The notes under the pieces were generated by a model. That model made no database searches. It saw only the letters and a list, made by a program, of their open reading frames with translations, and had not been told where the DNA came from. Of a DNA stretch of 64,000 bases, positions 50,017 through 58,271 are shown in pieces. The stretch spans positions 62,001-126,000 of the forward strand of contig NZ_FNET01000020.1 in NCBI RefSeq assembly GCF_900100275.1, read 5' to 3'. Both the position numbers and the translations under genes were made by a program. The stretch is from Lentzea albidocapillata subsp. violacea. GTDB taxonomy: Bacteria; Actinomycetota; Actinomycetes; Mycobacteriales; Pseudonocardiaceae. Numbering within the stretch: position 1 is the stretch's first letter; every line of letters starts with the position of its first letter.

Positions 50017-51183
50017 ATGACCGAGAGCTTCGCCGTTGATCGGCGCACCGAGGCAGAGGCTCGTATTCGGCGTTTCCTGGACCAGGAGAACCCGTCGACA
50101 CCATGTCTGGTGATCGACCTCGAGACGATTCGCGCGCGCTACCAGGCGATTCGCGCGGCACTGCCGTCCATCGACATCTTCTACGCGGTGAAGTCGAACC
50201 CGGAGTCCGACGTGGTCGGCACGCTGGTCGCGGAGGGTTCGCACTTCGACGTGGCGTCGCCCGCGGAGATCGACCTGTGCCTGGCGCGCGGCGCCGAGCC
50301 GTCGTCGATCTCCTACAGCAACCCCATCAAGAAGGCCGCGGACATCGCGTACGCGTACTCGCGTGGCGTGCGGATGTTCGTGTCGGACAGCGAGCAGGAC
50401 GTCCGTTTCGTCGCTTCCCACGCGCCCGGTTCGTCCGTGCTGGTGCGGATTCTTGTCCACAGCAAGGGTTCCACGTACCCGTTCGGCAACAAGTTCGGTT
50501 GCGATCCGGAGATGGCGACGGATCTCTTGCGGCTGGCGCACGAACTTGGCCTCGTTCCTCTCGGTGTCGCGTTCCACGCGGGCTCGCAGCAGCTCTCCGT
50601 CGAGGGCTGGGACTCCGGCATCGCCGACGCGGCGCTGATCGCCGCGAAGCTGCGCGCGGAGGGCATCGAGACGTCGACGGTGAACCTCGGCGGCGGGCTT
50701 CCGGCCGTCTACCAGGAGGCCACGCCGTCCCTGGAGGCCTTCGCCGCCGCCATCGAGGCATCGGTCGCCCGGCACTTCGGCGCCGCTCGTCCCAGGGTGA
50801 TGATCGAGCCCGGCCGCGCGATCTCCGCCGAGGCGGGCCTGATCCGTTCCTCCGTCGTGCTGGTGTCGCGGAAGTCCTATTCGGACGAACGCCGCTGGGT
50901 GTACGTCGACATCGGCCGCTACCAGGGCCTCGCCGAGACCGAGGGCGAGGCGATCGCGTACCGGCTGCGGACCTCGCGCGACGGTGGGCCGACAGGCCCG
51001 ATCGTGCTGGCGGGCCCGACGTGCGACGCGGACGACGTGATCTACCAGCACACCCGCTACGACCTGCCGCTCGACCTGCAGGCGGGCGACCACGTGGACA
51101 TCCTCCACGCGGGTGCCTACACCTCCTCCTATTCGTCCGTGTGCTTCAACGGCTTCCCGCCGTTGGCCACGTACTGCATCTAA
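50017..51183 (+). CDS. PLP-dependent ornithine/diamino-acid decarboxylase (fold type III)
   Basis: A 388-residue enzyme of the ornithine/arginine/diaminopimelate decarboxylase family. The PLP lysine is Lys59 in IFYAVKSNP; further motifs are FDVASPAEIDL, SNPIKKAADIAYAY, AFHAGSQ, LGGGLP, EPGRAIS and the active-site GPTCDADDVIY. Length and the GPTCDxxD motif favour an ornithine decarboxylase making putrescine. The neighbouring AdoMet decarboxylase and aminopropyltransferase genes support a polyamine role. Lysine decarboxylation to cadaverine cannot be excluded. It is 34 bp upstream of speH and probably co-transcribed. Confidence 0.87.
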   Translation: MTESFAVDRRTEAEARIRRFLDQENPSTPCLVIDLETIRARYQAIRAALPSIDIFYAVKSNPESDVVGTLVAEGSHFDVASPAEIDLCLARGAEPSSISYSNPIKKAADIAYAYSRGVRMFVSDSEQDVRFVASHAPGSSVLVRILVHSKGSTYPFGNKFGCDPEMATDLLRLAHELGLVPLGVAFHAGSQQLSVEGWDSGIADAALIAAKLRAEGIETSTVNLGGGLPAVYQEATPSLEAFAAAIEASVARHFGAARPRVMIEPGRAISAEAGLIRSSVVLVSRKSYSDERRWVYVDIGRYQGLAETEGEAIAYRLRTSRDGGPTGPIVLAGPTCDADDVIYQHTRYDLPLDLQAGDHVDILHAGAYTSSYSSVCFNGFPPLATYCI

Positions 51184-51217
51184 GTCCTTCTGCAATTCAC
51201 ATAGTTTGGAGTGATTG

Positions 51218-51613
51218 ATGTCCGAAGCGCCCTGTCAGACCGAGGAGACCGTCGGTTTGTTCGCGGGACAGCACGTACTTGCAGAGCTCTCGGGTGTGAG
51301 TGCCGATCTGCTCGACGACGAGCAGTTCCTGAAGCACGCCCTTGGTGAGGTTCTCACGCAGGCCGACGCAACCGTGCTGGAGGTGATCTCCAAGAAGTTC
51401 GATCCCCAAGGAGTCACCGTGCTGGCCCTGCTGTCGGAATCCCATGCGTCGATCCATACCTATCCCGAAGTGGGTTCGGTGTTCGTCGACGTGTTCACCT
51501 GCGGTACGCGTGCGAAACCCGCACTGGCCGTCCAGCTACTCGCTGACGCTCTGGGCGCTGCTCACGTGAGCACGGACCTCGTCACTCGTGGCGTCAAGGA
51601 GCATGTCGCGTGA
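51218..51613 (+). CDS. speH: S-adenosylmethionine decarboxylase proenzyme (SpeH)
   Basis: A 131-residue proenzyme of the short bacterial/archaeal class. The self-cleavage site lies in LSESHASIHTYPE: cleavage before Ser75 creates the pyruvoyl group. Other conserved parts are GQHVLAELSGV, FDPQGVTVLALL and VFVDVFTCG. It makes decarboxylated AdoMet, the aminopropyl donor for spermidine. ATG 51218 follows TTTGGAG; a TTG three bases earlier is an alternative. GTGA overlap with speE. Confidence 0.93.
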   Translation: MSEAPCQTEETVGLFAGQHVLAELSGVSADLLDDEQFLKHALGEVLTQADATVLEVISKKFDPQGVTVLALLSESHASIHTYPEVGSVFVDVFTCGTRAKPALAVQLLADALGAAHVSTDLVTRGVKEHVA

Positions 51614-52458
51614 ACACGATCAACGAGCCGCTCGCCGATGGCATGACCCGCCACTGGCAGGTGGACGAGGTGCTGGTCGACACCAAGACCGACTTCCAGC
51701 ACCTGGTGATCGCCCGTACGGCACAGGGGTTGTCGCTCTTCTGCGACGACGACCGCCAGTCGACGGAGTTCAGCCAGCTGACCTACCACGAGGCCCTGAT
51801 GGTGCCGGCGCTGCTGCTGGCCGACACCGTCGAGCGCGTGCTGGTCATCGGCTCCTCCGAGGGCGTCGTGTGCCAGATGGCCGTCCAGCACGGTGCGACG
51901 GTCGTCGACCACATCGACATCGACGAGCAGGCCGTCAAGCTGTGCGCGGAGCACCTGCCGTACGGCTACACGTCCGAGGAGCTGGCCGAGGCGGAGAAGG
52001 GTTCCGGCCCCATCCGCGTGCAGTACATCGACGGGTTCGAGTACATCCGCACGACGTCGGAGAAGTACGACATCGTGCTGGTGGACCTGCCCGACGAGCG
52101 CGAGGAGGAGGCGCAGCACAACCGCCTGTACGGCGCGGACTTCCTGCGCATGTGCAAGGCCCTGCTGCGTCCCGGCGGCGTCGTCGTCAACCAGTCCGGT
52201 TGCCAGACGATGTGGCGCAACACCACGCTGATCCGCTCCTGGCAGCGGTTCAACGAGGTGTTCGACACCGTCGCCTACTACGGCTCGGACGAGCACGAGT
52301 GGGCGTACCTGTTCGGCCGCGCGGACGTCGTCGAGGACCCGACCGCGCTGATGGTCGAGCGGCTGAAGACGGCCGGGTACCAGCCGGAGTCGATCGACGA
52401 CCTGGCGCTGCTCGGCAACAGCATCCCGCCCTACCGGGTGCGGCAGTCGCTGGCCTGA
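51610..52458 (+). CDS. speE: Polyamine aminopropyltransferase (spermidine synthase)
   Basis: A 282-residue class I methyltransferase-fold aminopropyltransferase. Segments: FCDDDRQSTEFSQLTYHEALMVPALL (the YHE diamine/dcAdoMet region), RVLVIGSSEGVVCQMAV in place of the usual GGGDG motif I, and DIVLVDLPDEREEEAQHNRLYGADFLRMCKALLRPGG. The changed motif I (GSSEG) is notable and may reflect a diverged substrate. As third gene of the operon it would transfer aminopropyl groups to putrescine or another diamine. A strong bidirectional terminator follows. Confidence 0.87.
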   Translation: MNTINEPLADGMTRHWQVDEVLVDTKTDFQHLVIARTAQGLSLFCDDDRQSTEFSQLTYHEALMVPALLLADTVERVLVIGSSEGVVCQMAVQHGATVVDHIDIDEQAVKLCAEHLPYGYTSEELAEAEKGSGPIRVQYIDGFEYIRTTSEKYDIVLVDLPDEREEEAQHNRLYGADFLRMCKALLRPGGVVVNQSGCQTMWRNTTLIRSWQRFNEVFDTVAYYGSDEHEWAYLFGRADVVEDPTALMVERLKTAGYQPESIDDLALLGNSIPPYRVRQSLA

Positions 52459-52474
52459 TCGCAGGCTTTTCGAG

Positions 52475-52509
52475 AGGGGCGCTTCCCGTTGCGGGAAGCG
52501 CCCCTTTCT
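52475..52509. terminator. Bidirectional rho-independent terminator
   Basis: A 14-bp perfect stem AGGGGCGCTTCCCG with loop TTG, followed by TTTCTT. It separates the convergent speE and DPP-IV-like genes. Confidence 0.85.
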
Positions 52510-52514
52510 TGCTG

Positions 52515-54566
52515 TCAGGCGAGCGACTGCTTGAGGAACTCGACCTGCAGCAACAGGAGGTTCTCCGCGACCTGTTCCTGCGGGGTCATGTGCGTGACGC
52601 CCGAGAGCGGCAGCACGGTGTGCGGGCGGCCGGCGGCGAGCAGGGCGCTGGACAGGCGCAGCGTGTGCGCGGCCACCACGTTGTCGTCGGCCAGACCGTG
52701 GATGATCATCAGCGGGCGGGAGAGCTTGTCCGCGTCGGCGATGAGCGAGTTCGAGTCGTAGACCTCGGGCTTGTCGTCCGGGTGGCCCAGGTAGCGCTCG
52801 GTGTAGTGGGTGTCGTAGAGGCGCCAGTCGGTCACCGGGGCGCCGGCGATGCCCGCGTGGAAGACGTCCGGGCGGCGCAGGACGGCCAGGGCGCTCAGGT
52901 AGCCGCCGTAGGACCAGCCCCGGATCGCCACTCGGGTGAGGTCGAGGTCCGGTTCGAGCGCGGCGGCCGCGTGCAGGGCGTCCACCTGGTCCTCCAGGGT
53001 GGCGCCGGCGAAGTCGAACGCGATCGCGCGTTCCCAGGCGAGGCCCCGGCCCGGCGTCCCGCGGCCGTCGGCGACGAGGACCGCGAAACCCTGGTCCGCC
53101 AGCCACTGTGAGGCCAGGAAGGCGTTCTGGGCCGACACGACGCGCTGGGCGTGCGGACCGCCGTACGGGTCCATCAGCACCGGGAGCCTGGTGCCCGGGA
53201 CGTGGCCGGTGGGCAGCAGGAGCGCGGCGCGGATGGAACGTTCGCCGAGGGTCAGCATGCGCGGGGACGCCTGGAGAACCGGCGTGTCCGCCCACGACTC
53301 GATGAGATGGTCACCGACGCGTGCCCGTGCGCCGAACCAGTCCAAAGTGGCCGATACGAGGACAACCGTGTCACCGCCCCGAACCGCGGAGTGCACACCA
53401 TCCTCAGAGGACAACTTCTCGACGCTGCCACCGACCGAGTAGACGTGCACCTGCGTCGGGTCGTCGGCTTCGGAGGCGGCCACGAGGATCGAGGCGTCGG
53501 CGATGTCGAGCACCCGGCGCACCTGGAGGCCCGAGGTCAGGACCTCGTCGCCCACGCGGAGCGCGTACTCGTCGCCCTCCCCCACGATCCGCACGAGACG
53601 GCCGTCCGGAGTCCACGCCGGAGCGCCTTCGCTGACCTCGAGCCACGTCGGATCGGTCTCGACCGCGAGCTCCGTGACAGCGCCGGTCTCCGGGGACAGC
53701 GTGTAGATCCGGCGGGTGCGCTGGTCGCGGGTCTGCGTCGTGATCAGCGGGGCGCCACCGGACGACCAGTGCACGTCGTTGAGGTAGTCGAACTCCAGCA
53801 GCACCGGGACGAACGTCGTGTCGAGCGACACCACGTGCAGCGACACCGTGGCGTTGGCCGTACCCGCCGCCGGGTAGGCGATCTCGGTGGCGGCGGTGCC
53901 GGGGTTCGCTGGGTCGGCGATGTACCAGCGCTGCACCGGTGCGTTGTTCACGCGCGCGGCGATGAGGCGGTCGCCGTTCGGCTCCCACCAGTAGCCGCGG
54001 TAGCGCGACATCTCCTCGGCCGCGATGAACTCGGCGAGCCCGAACGTCACGTCCTCGCCATCCGGCTCGGCGACCGCGTAGTCCTCACCAGAACTCAGCT
54101 CGACCACGCGCAGCGTGCCGTTCGTGACGTACGCCACACGCCGCCCCGTCGGGTCGACGCGCGGGTCGACGACGCCACCCCGGGTCGGCAGCTCACGGGC
54201 GGTACCGCCCACCAGGTCGGCCACGAACAGGCGGCCCGACAACGCGAACGAGGCCACCGAGGCGTCCCGGGAGAGCGCGTAACCGACGATGCCCGCACCG
54301 GACTCACGCGTGCGCTCGCGGCGTGCCTTCTCCTCCGCGGGCAGATCCTCCGGATCGGACAGCAGCGTCGCCGGGTCGGCGAGCAGCCGTTCGACGCCGG
54401 TGGTCGTGTTCAGCTCCCAGAGCCCGTTCGCACGGCTTGTGGCCGTGGCCGGGCGCAGGAAGAAGACACGTGCGCCGTCCGCCGACACCGCGAAGGTCCT
54501 CGGTGCGCCGACGGTGAACCGCTGGGTGCGCGCCTGTTGGCGCGGGAAGGAGATGTCGTTGCCCAC
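52515..54566 (-). CDS. S9-family prolyl (dipeptidyl) peptidase IV-like enzyme
   Basis: A 683-residue serine peptidase without signal peptide. An N-terminal beta-propeller (~20-420; FIAAEEMSRYRGYWWEPNGDRLIAARV is the DPP-IV glutamate region that anchors the substrate N-terminus) precedes an alpha/beta-hydrolase domain. Its nucleophile lies in GWSYGGYLSALAVL, Asp in HGLADDNV, and His in the C-terminal SGVTHMTP. It removes X-Pro dipeptides from peptides. The GTG start gives MGNDISFPRQQ, a conserved actinomycete beginning. Confidence 0.92.
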   Translation of the reverse strand: MGNDISFPRQQARTQRFTVGAPRTFAVSADGARVFFLRPATATSRANGLWELNTTTGVERLLADPATLLSDPEDLPAEEKARRERTRESGAGIVGYALSRDASVASFALSGRLFVADLVGGTARELPTRGGVVDPRVDPTGRRVAYVTNGTLRVVELSSGEDYAVAEPDGEDVTFGLAEFIAAEEMSRYRGYWWEPNGDRLIAARVNNAPVQRWYIADPANPGTAATEIAYPAAGTANATVSLHVVSLDTTFVPVLLEFDYLNDVHWSSGGAPLITTQTRDQRTRRIYTLSPETGAVTELAVETDPTWLEVSEGAPAWTPDGRLVRIVGEGDEYALRVGDEVLTSGLQVRRVLDIADASILVAASEADDPTQVHVYSVGGSVEKLSSEDGVHSAVRGGDTVVLVSATLDWFGARARVGDHLIESWADTPVLQASPRMLTLGERSIRAALLLPTGHVPGTRLPVLMDPYGGPHAQRVVSAQNAFLASQWLADQGFAVLVADGRGTPGRGLAWERAIAFDFAGATLEDQVDALHAAAALEPDLDLTRVAIRGWSYGGYLSALAVLRRPDVFHAGIAGAPVTDWRLYDTHYTERYLGHPDDKPEVYDSNSLIADADKLSRPLMIIHGLADDNVVAAHTLRLSSALLAAGRPHTVLPLSGVTHMTPQEQVAENLLLLQVEFLKQSLA

Positions 54567-55281
54567 GCTCCAACATTAACCCGCGCACGCGTGCCGTACG
54601 GGCGCTGTGACGTGCACTGCTTCGCACGACAGGCGCCGCCGAGCCGCCGGGCAAGGCGCTGGGCAAGCTGCTCGTGGCAGGCACGGCAGGACGCCCGGCG
54701 CAGTGCCGGCAGGACGCCCAGCGCAGTGCCGGCAGGACGCCCGGCGCGGTGCCGGGCGGACGTCCAGCGCGGTGCCGGGTAGACGCCCAGCGCGGTGCCG
54801 GGCGGACGCGAGTCTGGCTGCCTGTTAGGGGCACCGCAAGACCCGGCCCGCCGCCGAAGAGACACCGCGGCAAACGCCCGTGGGAGGCACGGAGAGGCCG
54901 CCGGCACGTGCCCGGAGAGACGCTCGGCACGCCACCTGCCGAAGCACCACAACGCCCGGCACGCCACCGCAGAAACACCGGGGCGAGCCTTGTCGAAGGC
55001 ACGGCCGGACCCAAGGCACGTCCCCGGAGAGACGCGGGGCAAGCGGCCGACGCCGAAACTGCGAGCGCCGCCGCACGCACCTGCCGCCGAACACCGCCCA
55101 TGCGAACCTGCCGACCGCAGAAGCCGCCGGCCCGGCCATCCCGAGGCGAGCCACGCCACGTCGCCGCGCGCCTGCCAACACTCGGCCTGCCAGCACCCGA
55201 GGCAAAGCCGCGCGCCCTGCCAGCCCTCGGCCAGCCAGCCCTCGGCCAGCCAGCCCGAGCCCTGCCAGCCCTAGCCCAGCC
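54567..55281. other. Repeat-rich stretch without a credible gene
   Basis: About 700 bp between two leftward genes. It holds five 23-bp tandem repeats (54688-54802), degenerate GGCACG/GACGC(C/T)CGGCAC blocks including a pair of ~27-bp copies near 54904 and 55016, and CCAGCCCTCGGCCAG-type repeats at ~55215-55275. Open frames run through on both strands but have repeat-driven, low-complexity translations and no ribosome sites. Confidence 0.65.
54688..54802. repeat. Five tandem 23-bp repeats
   Basis: Units start at 54688, 54711, 54734, 54757 and 54780. Each reads approximately GGACGCCC(A/G)GCGC(A/G)GTGCCGG with small substitutions. The unit is not a multiple of three, so it is not a coding repeat. 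A sixth unit begins at 54803 but breaks off. Confidence 0.85.
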
Positions 55282-56052
55282 CTACCCCACGCGACTCTTC
55301 GGAGGCAGCGGGAAGAAGCCACTGGTGCGCCGCACGTACTCGGCGTACCCAGGACGGCGCGACACGATGTCCTTCTCCAGCAACGGCTTGCCAGTGCCCT
55401 TCAGAAGCAGCCACGTCATGATCACCGGACCGATGATCGTGAGCGCGGCGAGCCACGAGTGCAACGCGAACAGGTAGAGGCCCCACCACACGACGGAGTC
55501 GCCGAAGTAGTTCGGATGCCTTGTGTAGCGCCACAAACCGCGGTCCATCACGGCGCCCTTGTTCGCCGGGTCCGCACGGAACCGGGAGAGCTGCCAGTCA
55601 CCTACGGCCTCGAAGACGAAGCCGACCATCCACACGCCAGTGCCCACCCAATCTAGCACTCCGAACGGGGCCGAAAGATGCTGCGCGGCCTGGACCGGCA
55701 GCGACACGATCCACATCATCACGGCCTGGAGCAGGTAGACGCGGTACATCCGCAGGCGCGGATTTCCCTTGGCACGCCTCAACATGTCCTGGTAGCGCGG
55801 GTCTTCGTCCTTGCCCCTGTTGCGCGAGTGGAGGTGCACGCCCAGGCGTAGGCCCCACACCACGGTCAGGGCGGTGACGACCCACTGCCGAGTTGGTTCG
55901 CCCTCCGCGAACAGCAACGTGAGCACCGCGATCACGGCGAAGCCGGGACCCCACACGGAGTCGATCAGGTCGTAGCGCTTGCGGGAGTCCGCGTACAGGA
56001 AGAGTCCGCTGAGCAGCACCAGCACCACGACCAGGCTGATCAGGAAGCTCAT
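55282..56052 (-). CDS. DUF1295 membrane protein (steroid 5-alpha-reductase-like)
   Basis: A 256-residue polytopic protein of the DUF1295 family. The signature is near the C-terminus: GDWQLSRFRADPANKG, RGLWRYTRHPNYFGDSVVWWGLYLFA and PLLEKDIVSRRPGYAEYVRRTSGFFP. Relatives are NADPH-dependent reductases of steroids or fatty-acid double bonds. It overlaps the CFA synthase gene by 4 bp. A similar neighbour pair, ufaA1 and a DUF1295 gene, exists in mycobacteria and has been linked to methyl-branched fatty acids. A reductase role in lipid modification is therefore plausible. Confidence 0.88.
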   Translation of the reverse strand: MSFLISLVVVLVLLSGLFLYADSRKRYDLIDSVWGPGFAVIAVLTLLFAEGEPTRQWVVTALTVVWGLRLGVHLHSRNRGKDEDPRYQDMLRRAKGNPRLRMYRVYLLQAVMMWIVSLPVQAAQHLSAPFGVLDWVGTGVWMVGFVFEAVGDWQLSRFRADPANKGAVMDRGLWRYTRHPNYFGDSVVWWGLYLFALHSWLAALTIIGPVIMTWLLLKGTGKPLLEKDIVSRRPGYAEYVRRTSGFFPLPPKSRVG

Positions 56053-57302
56053 CGGGCGGCCAGCTCACGGCGCACGCGCGGCATGCCGCTGCGGCCGTTC
56101 TCGCTCCTGCGCACCGCGAGGATCTGGTCGACGCCCATCCGGCCCTCCTCGAACGTCAGCGCGCCGCCCGCCAGGTACAGCCGCCAGACGCGCGCCTGGC
56201 CCTCGCCGACCAGGGCGACGACCTCGTCCCAGCGCTCTTCCAGGGTCTGCGCCCACGCTCGCACGGTCCACACGTAGTGCTCGCGCAACGCGTGCACGTC
56301 GCGGATCTCCAGGCCGGCGCCTTCGAGAAAGCCGGTGGTGGCACTGACCGGCCGCATGTGCATGTCCGGCGCGACGTACGATTCGATGAACGCGCCGCCG
56401 CCGGGTGCGTTGTGTCCGCGCGACATCTGCTGCAGCAGCAGGCGGCCCTCGGGCTTGAGCAGCCGGTGCAGCGTCGAGGCGTACTCGGGGTAGTTGCTCT
56501 CGCCGACGTGCTCGCCCATCTCGATCGTGGAGATCGCGTCGAACGGTTCGTCACGCACCTCGCGGTAGTCCTGCAACCGCACCTCGACCCGGCCGGTCAG
56601 TCCTTCGGCCTCGATCCGCCCGAGGATGTGCGCGCGCTGCTGGGCGGAGATCGTCACCCCGGTCGCGTGCACGCCGTAGTGCTTCGCGGCGTGGATGATC
56701 ATCGAACCCCACCCGCAGCCGACGTCGAGCAGGCGCATGCCCGGCTCCAGGCCGAGCTTGCGGCACACGAGGTCCAGCTTGTTGTGCTGTGCCTGCGCGA
56801 GCGGCTCGTCCTCGGACGTGAAGTACGCGCACGAGTAGGCCATGCTCGGGTCGAGCACGAGCCGGTAGAAGTCGTTGCTCAGATCGTAGTGGTGCGAAAT
56901 GGCATCACGGTCCCTGCTCTTGGTGTGCAGCGCGCCCCGCAACCGGGCTTCCTCCTTCGGCGCGTCCGGGTTGGGCCCCAGCACCTTCAGCCGCAACGCG
57001 AGCTTCGCGACCTCCGAGAGCCGCGGCCGCCGGGTGACGCCCCGCCGCACGAGCCCCCAGATCTGCGAGAGACCGGTCGCGAGATCACCTTCGACGTCGA
57101 GCTCCCCGCTCACGTACGCGCGCGCGAGGCCCAGTTCGTTCGGGCTCCAGACGAGCCGACGCAACGCGTCGCGCGAGCGGATCACGACCACCGTGCCGTC
57201 CTGCGGCCCGGCCACACTTCCGTCCCAGGCCCGAAATCCGATCGGCAACGCTGCACCCAGCACCCGTTCGGCCATTCCCGCCAGCTGACCAGCGACGACC
57301 AC
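56049..57302 (-). CDS. Cyclopropane-fatty-acyl-phospholipid synthase family methyltransferase
   Basis: A 417-residue CFA-type enzyme. It has an N-terminal lipid-binding part (VWSPNELGLARAYVSGELDVEGD), then HYDLSNDFYRLVLDPSMAYSCAYF, SAM motif I LLDVGCGWGSMIIHAA, VTISAQQ, and the STIEMGEHVG motif where CFA synthases have a glutamate near bicarbonate. It methylates unsaturated phospholipid acyl chains. With its reductase-like partner the product may be a methyl-branched rather than cyclopropane acid. GTG 57302 has AGGAGG 6 nt upstream. Confidence 0.9.
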   Translation of the reverse strand: MVVAGQLAGMAERVLGAALPIGFRAWDGSVAGPQDGTVVVIRSRDALRRLVWSPNELGLARAYVSGELDVEGDLATGLSQIWGLVRRGVTRRPRLSEVAKLALRLKVLGPNPDAPKEEARLRGALHTKSRDRDAISHHYDLSNDFYRLVLDPSMAYSCAYFTSEDEPLAQAQHNKLDLVCRKLGLEPGMRLLDVGCGWGSMIIHAAKHYGVHATGVTISAQQRAHILGRIEAEGLTGRVEVRLQDYREVRDEPFDAISTIEMGEHVGESNYPEYASTLHRLLKPEGRLLLQQMSRGHNAPGGGAFIESYVAPDMHMRPVSATTGFLEGAGLEIRDVHALREHYVWTVRAWAQTLEERWDEVVALVGEGQARVWRLYLAGGALTFEEGRMGVDQILAVRRSENGRSGMPRVRRELAAR

Positions 57303-57429
57303 CTTGCACCTCCTGCGTTACCCGGCTCCGCCAGACGTTCGAGACGGGACGAGGTTCGGTTCGTTTCTGAACCGAGACGCAACCCGGGCCGTATGGCCTG
57401 GATAGAGCGAACGGATGGACGAGGAGGAC

Positions 57430-58107
57430 ATGAGTGTGATCCGACGTAACCGCATTGCCATCGGGCTCGCCGCGGGACTGGCAGTTGTGCTGGGTCTGGG
57501 TGTCTGGAGCGCCACTGGCAGTGGCACGAACTCCAAGCCGGTGGCACAAACCCAAACCGACCTGGGCGTCCTCGGCGACTACGGCGACGTGGGTCAGCCC
57601 CCGGTACTCCAGGAGCCCGCGCAGGCCCCCGAAACCCCTGTCCAGCAGCAGGCCCCGGAAGTTCCGGCCGCGCAGCCCCCGGCGGTGCAGCCCCCGGCAG
57701 CAGCCCCGGTCAGCACGTTGAAGCTGGTCGGCAAGCCCGTCGACAAGATGGGCCTCGTGGTCCAGGACGGCGACGGCCGCACCCTTTACCGCTTCGACAA
57801 GGACACCCCGAAGCCCGAAGGCAAGTCGAACTGCAACAACCAGTGCGCCGTCACCTGGCCGCCGCTGATCGCGGACACGATCCCGCAGGTCGAGGGCGTC
57901 GACGCGAAGCTCGTCTCGCTGATCACCCGCGCTGACGGCAAGAAGCAGGTCGCCATCGACGGCTGGGCTCTCTACACCTACTCGCAGGACCCGAAGCCGG
58001 GCGCCTGGAAGGGCCAGGGCGTTGGTGGCACCTGGTTCGTCATCCAGCCCGACGGCAAGCGCAACGTGGAGTGCCTGCCCCCTGGTGTCACGGCCCCCGC
58101 TGCCTAA
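57430..58107 (+). CDS. Secreted protein with tandem COG4315-type repeats
   Basis: A 225-residue exported protein. A signal or anchor helix (IAIGLAAGLAVVLGLGVW) is followed by a Pro/Gln/Ala-rich linker (~45-95, PPAVQPPAAAPV) and two repeats of the secreted-repeat family (LYRFDKDTPKPEGKSNCNNQCAVTWPPL and the partner ALYTYSQDPKPGAWKGQGVGGTWFVI). One Cys pair sits in NCNNQC. Function is unknown; the family occurs in actinobacterial lipoproteins and near redox proteins. ATG 57430 lies behind GAGGAGGAC; ATG 57415 is an alternative start. Confidence 0.78.
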   Translation: MSVIRRNRIAIGLAAGLAVVLGLGVWSATGSGTNSKPVAQTQTDLGVLGDYGDVGQPPVLQEPAQAPETPVQQQAPEVPAAQPPAVQPPAAAPVSTLKLVGKPVDKMGLVVQDGDGRTLYRFDKDTPKPEGKSNCNNQCAVTWPPLIADTIPQVEGVDAKLVSLITRADGKKQVAIDGWALYTYSQDPKPGAWKGQGVGGTWFVIQPDGKRNVECLPPGVTAPAA

Positions 58108-58166
58108 CCCCACAGCATCCCTTTAGGACGGTCCATCTGAGACACACAACACCCTGACACGGTGAA

Positions 58167-58196
58167 AACCCCGGCCCTGGGGAAGGGGCCGGGGTT
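58167..58196 (+). terminator. Terminator hairpin after the secreted-repeat gene
   Basis: An 11-bp perfect stem AACCCCGGCCC with an 8-nt loop, 59 bp after the stop. Confidence 0.7.
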
Positions 58197-58226
58197 CCCG
58201 TCGTTCCGCTCTCGGGTCACCAACGC

Positions 58227-58260
58227 AAGGGGCGCCACCGGAAATCCGGTGGCGCCCCTT
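58227..58260 (-). terminator. Terminator hairpin after glyA
   Basis: A 15-bp perfect stem AAGGGGCGCCACCGG with loop AAAT, 11 bp beyond the glyA stop. It reads equally from either side. Confidence 0.8.
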
Positions 58261-58271
58261 GTCGTTCGGCG

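Noticed and set aside
54688-54802. Possible CRISPR array
   Set aside because: Units are directly adjacent 23-mers with no spacers between them, and there are no cas genes.
54410-55159. Antisense and sense frames of 150-270 codons over the repeat block
   Set aside because: Low-complexity translations follow the repeats; the 23-bp unit breaks any conserved peptide period; no start signals.
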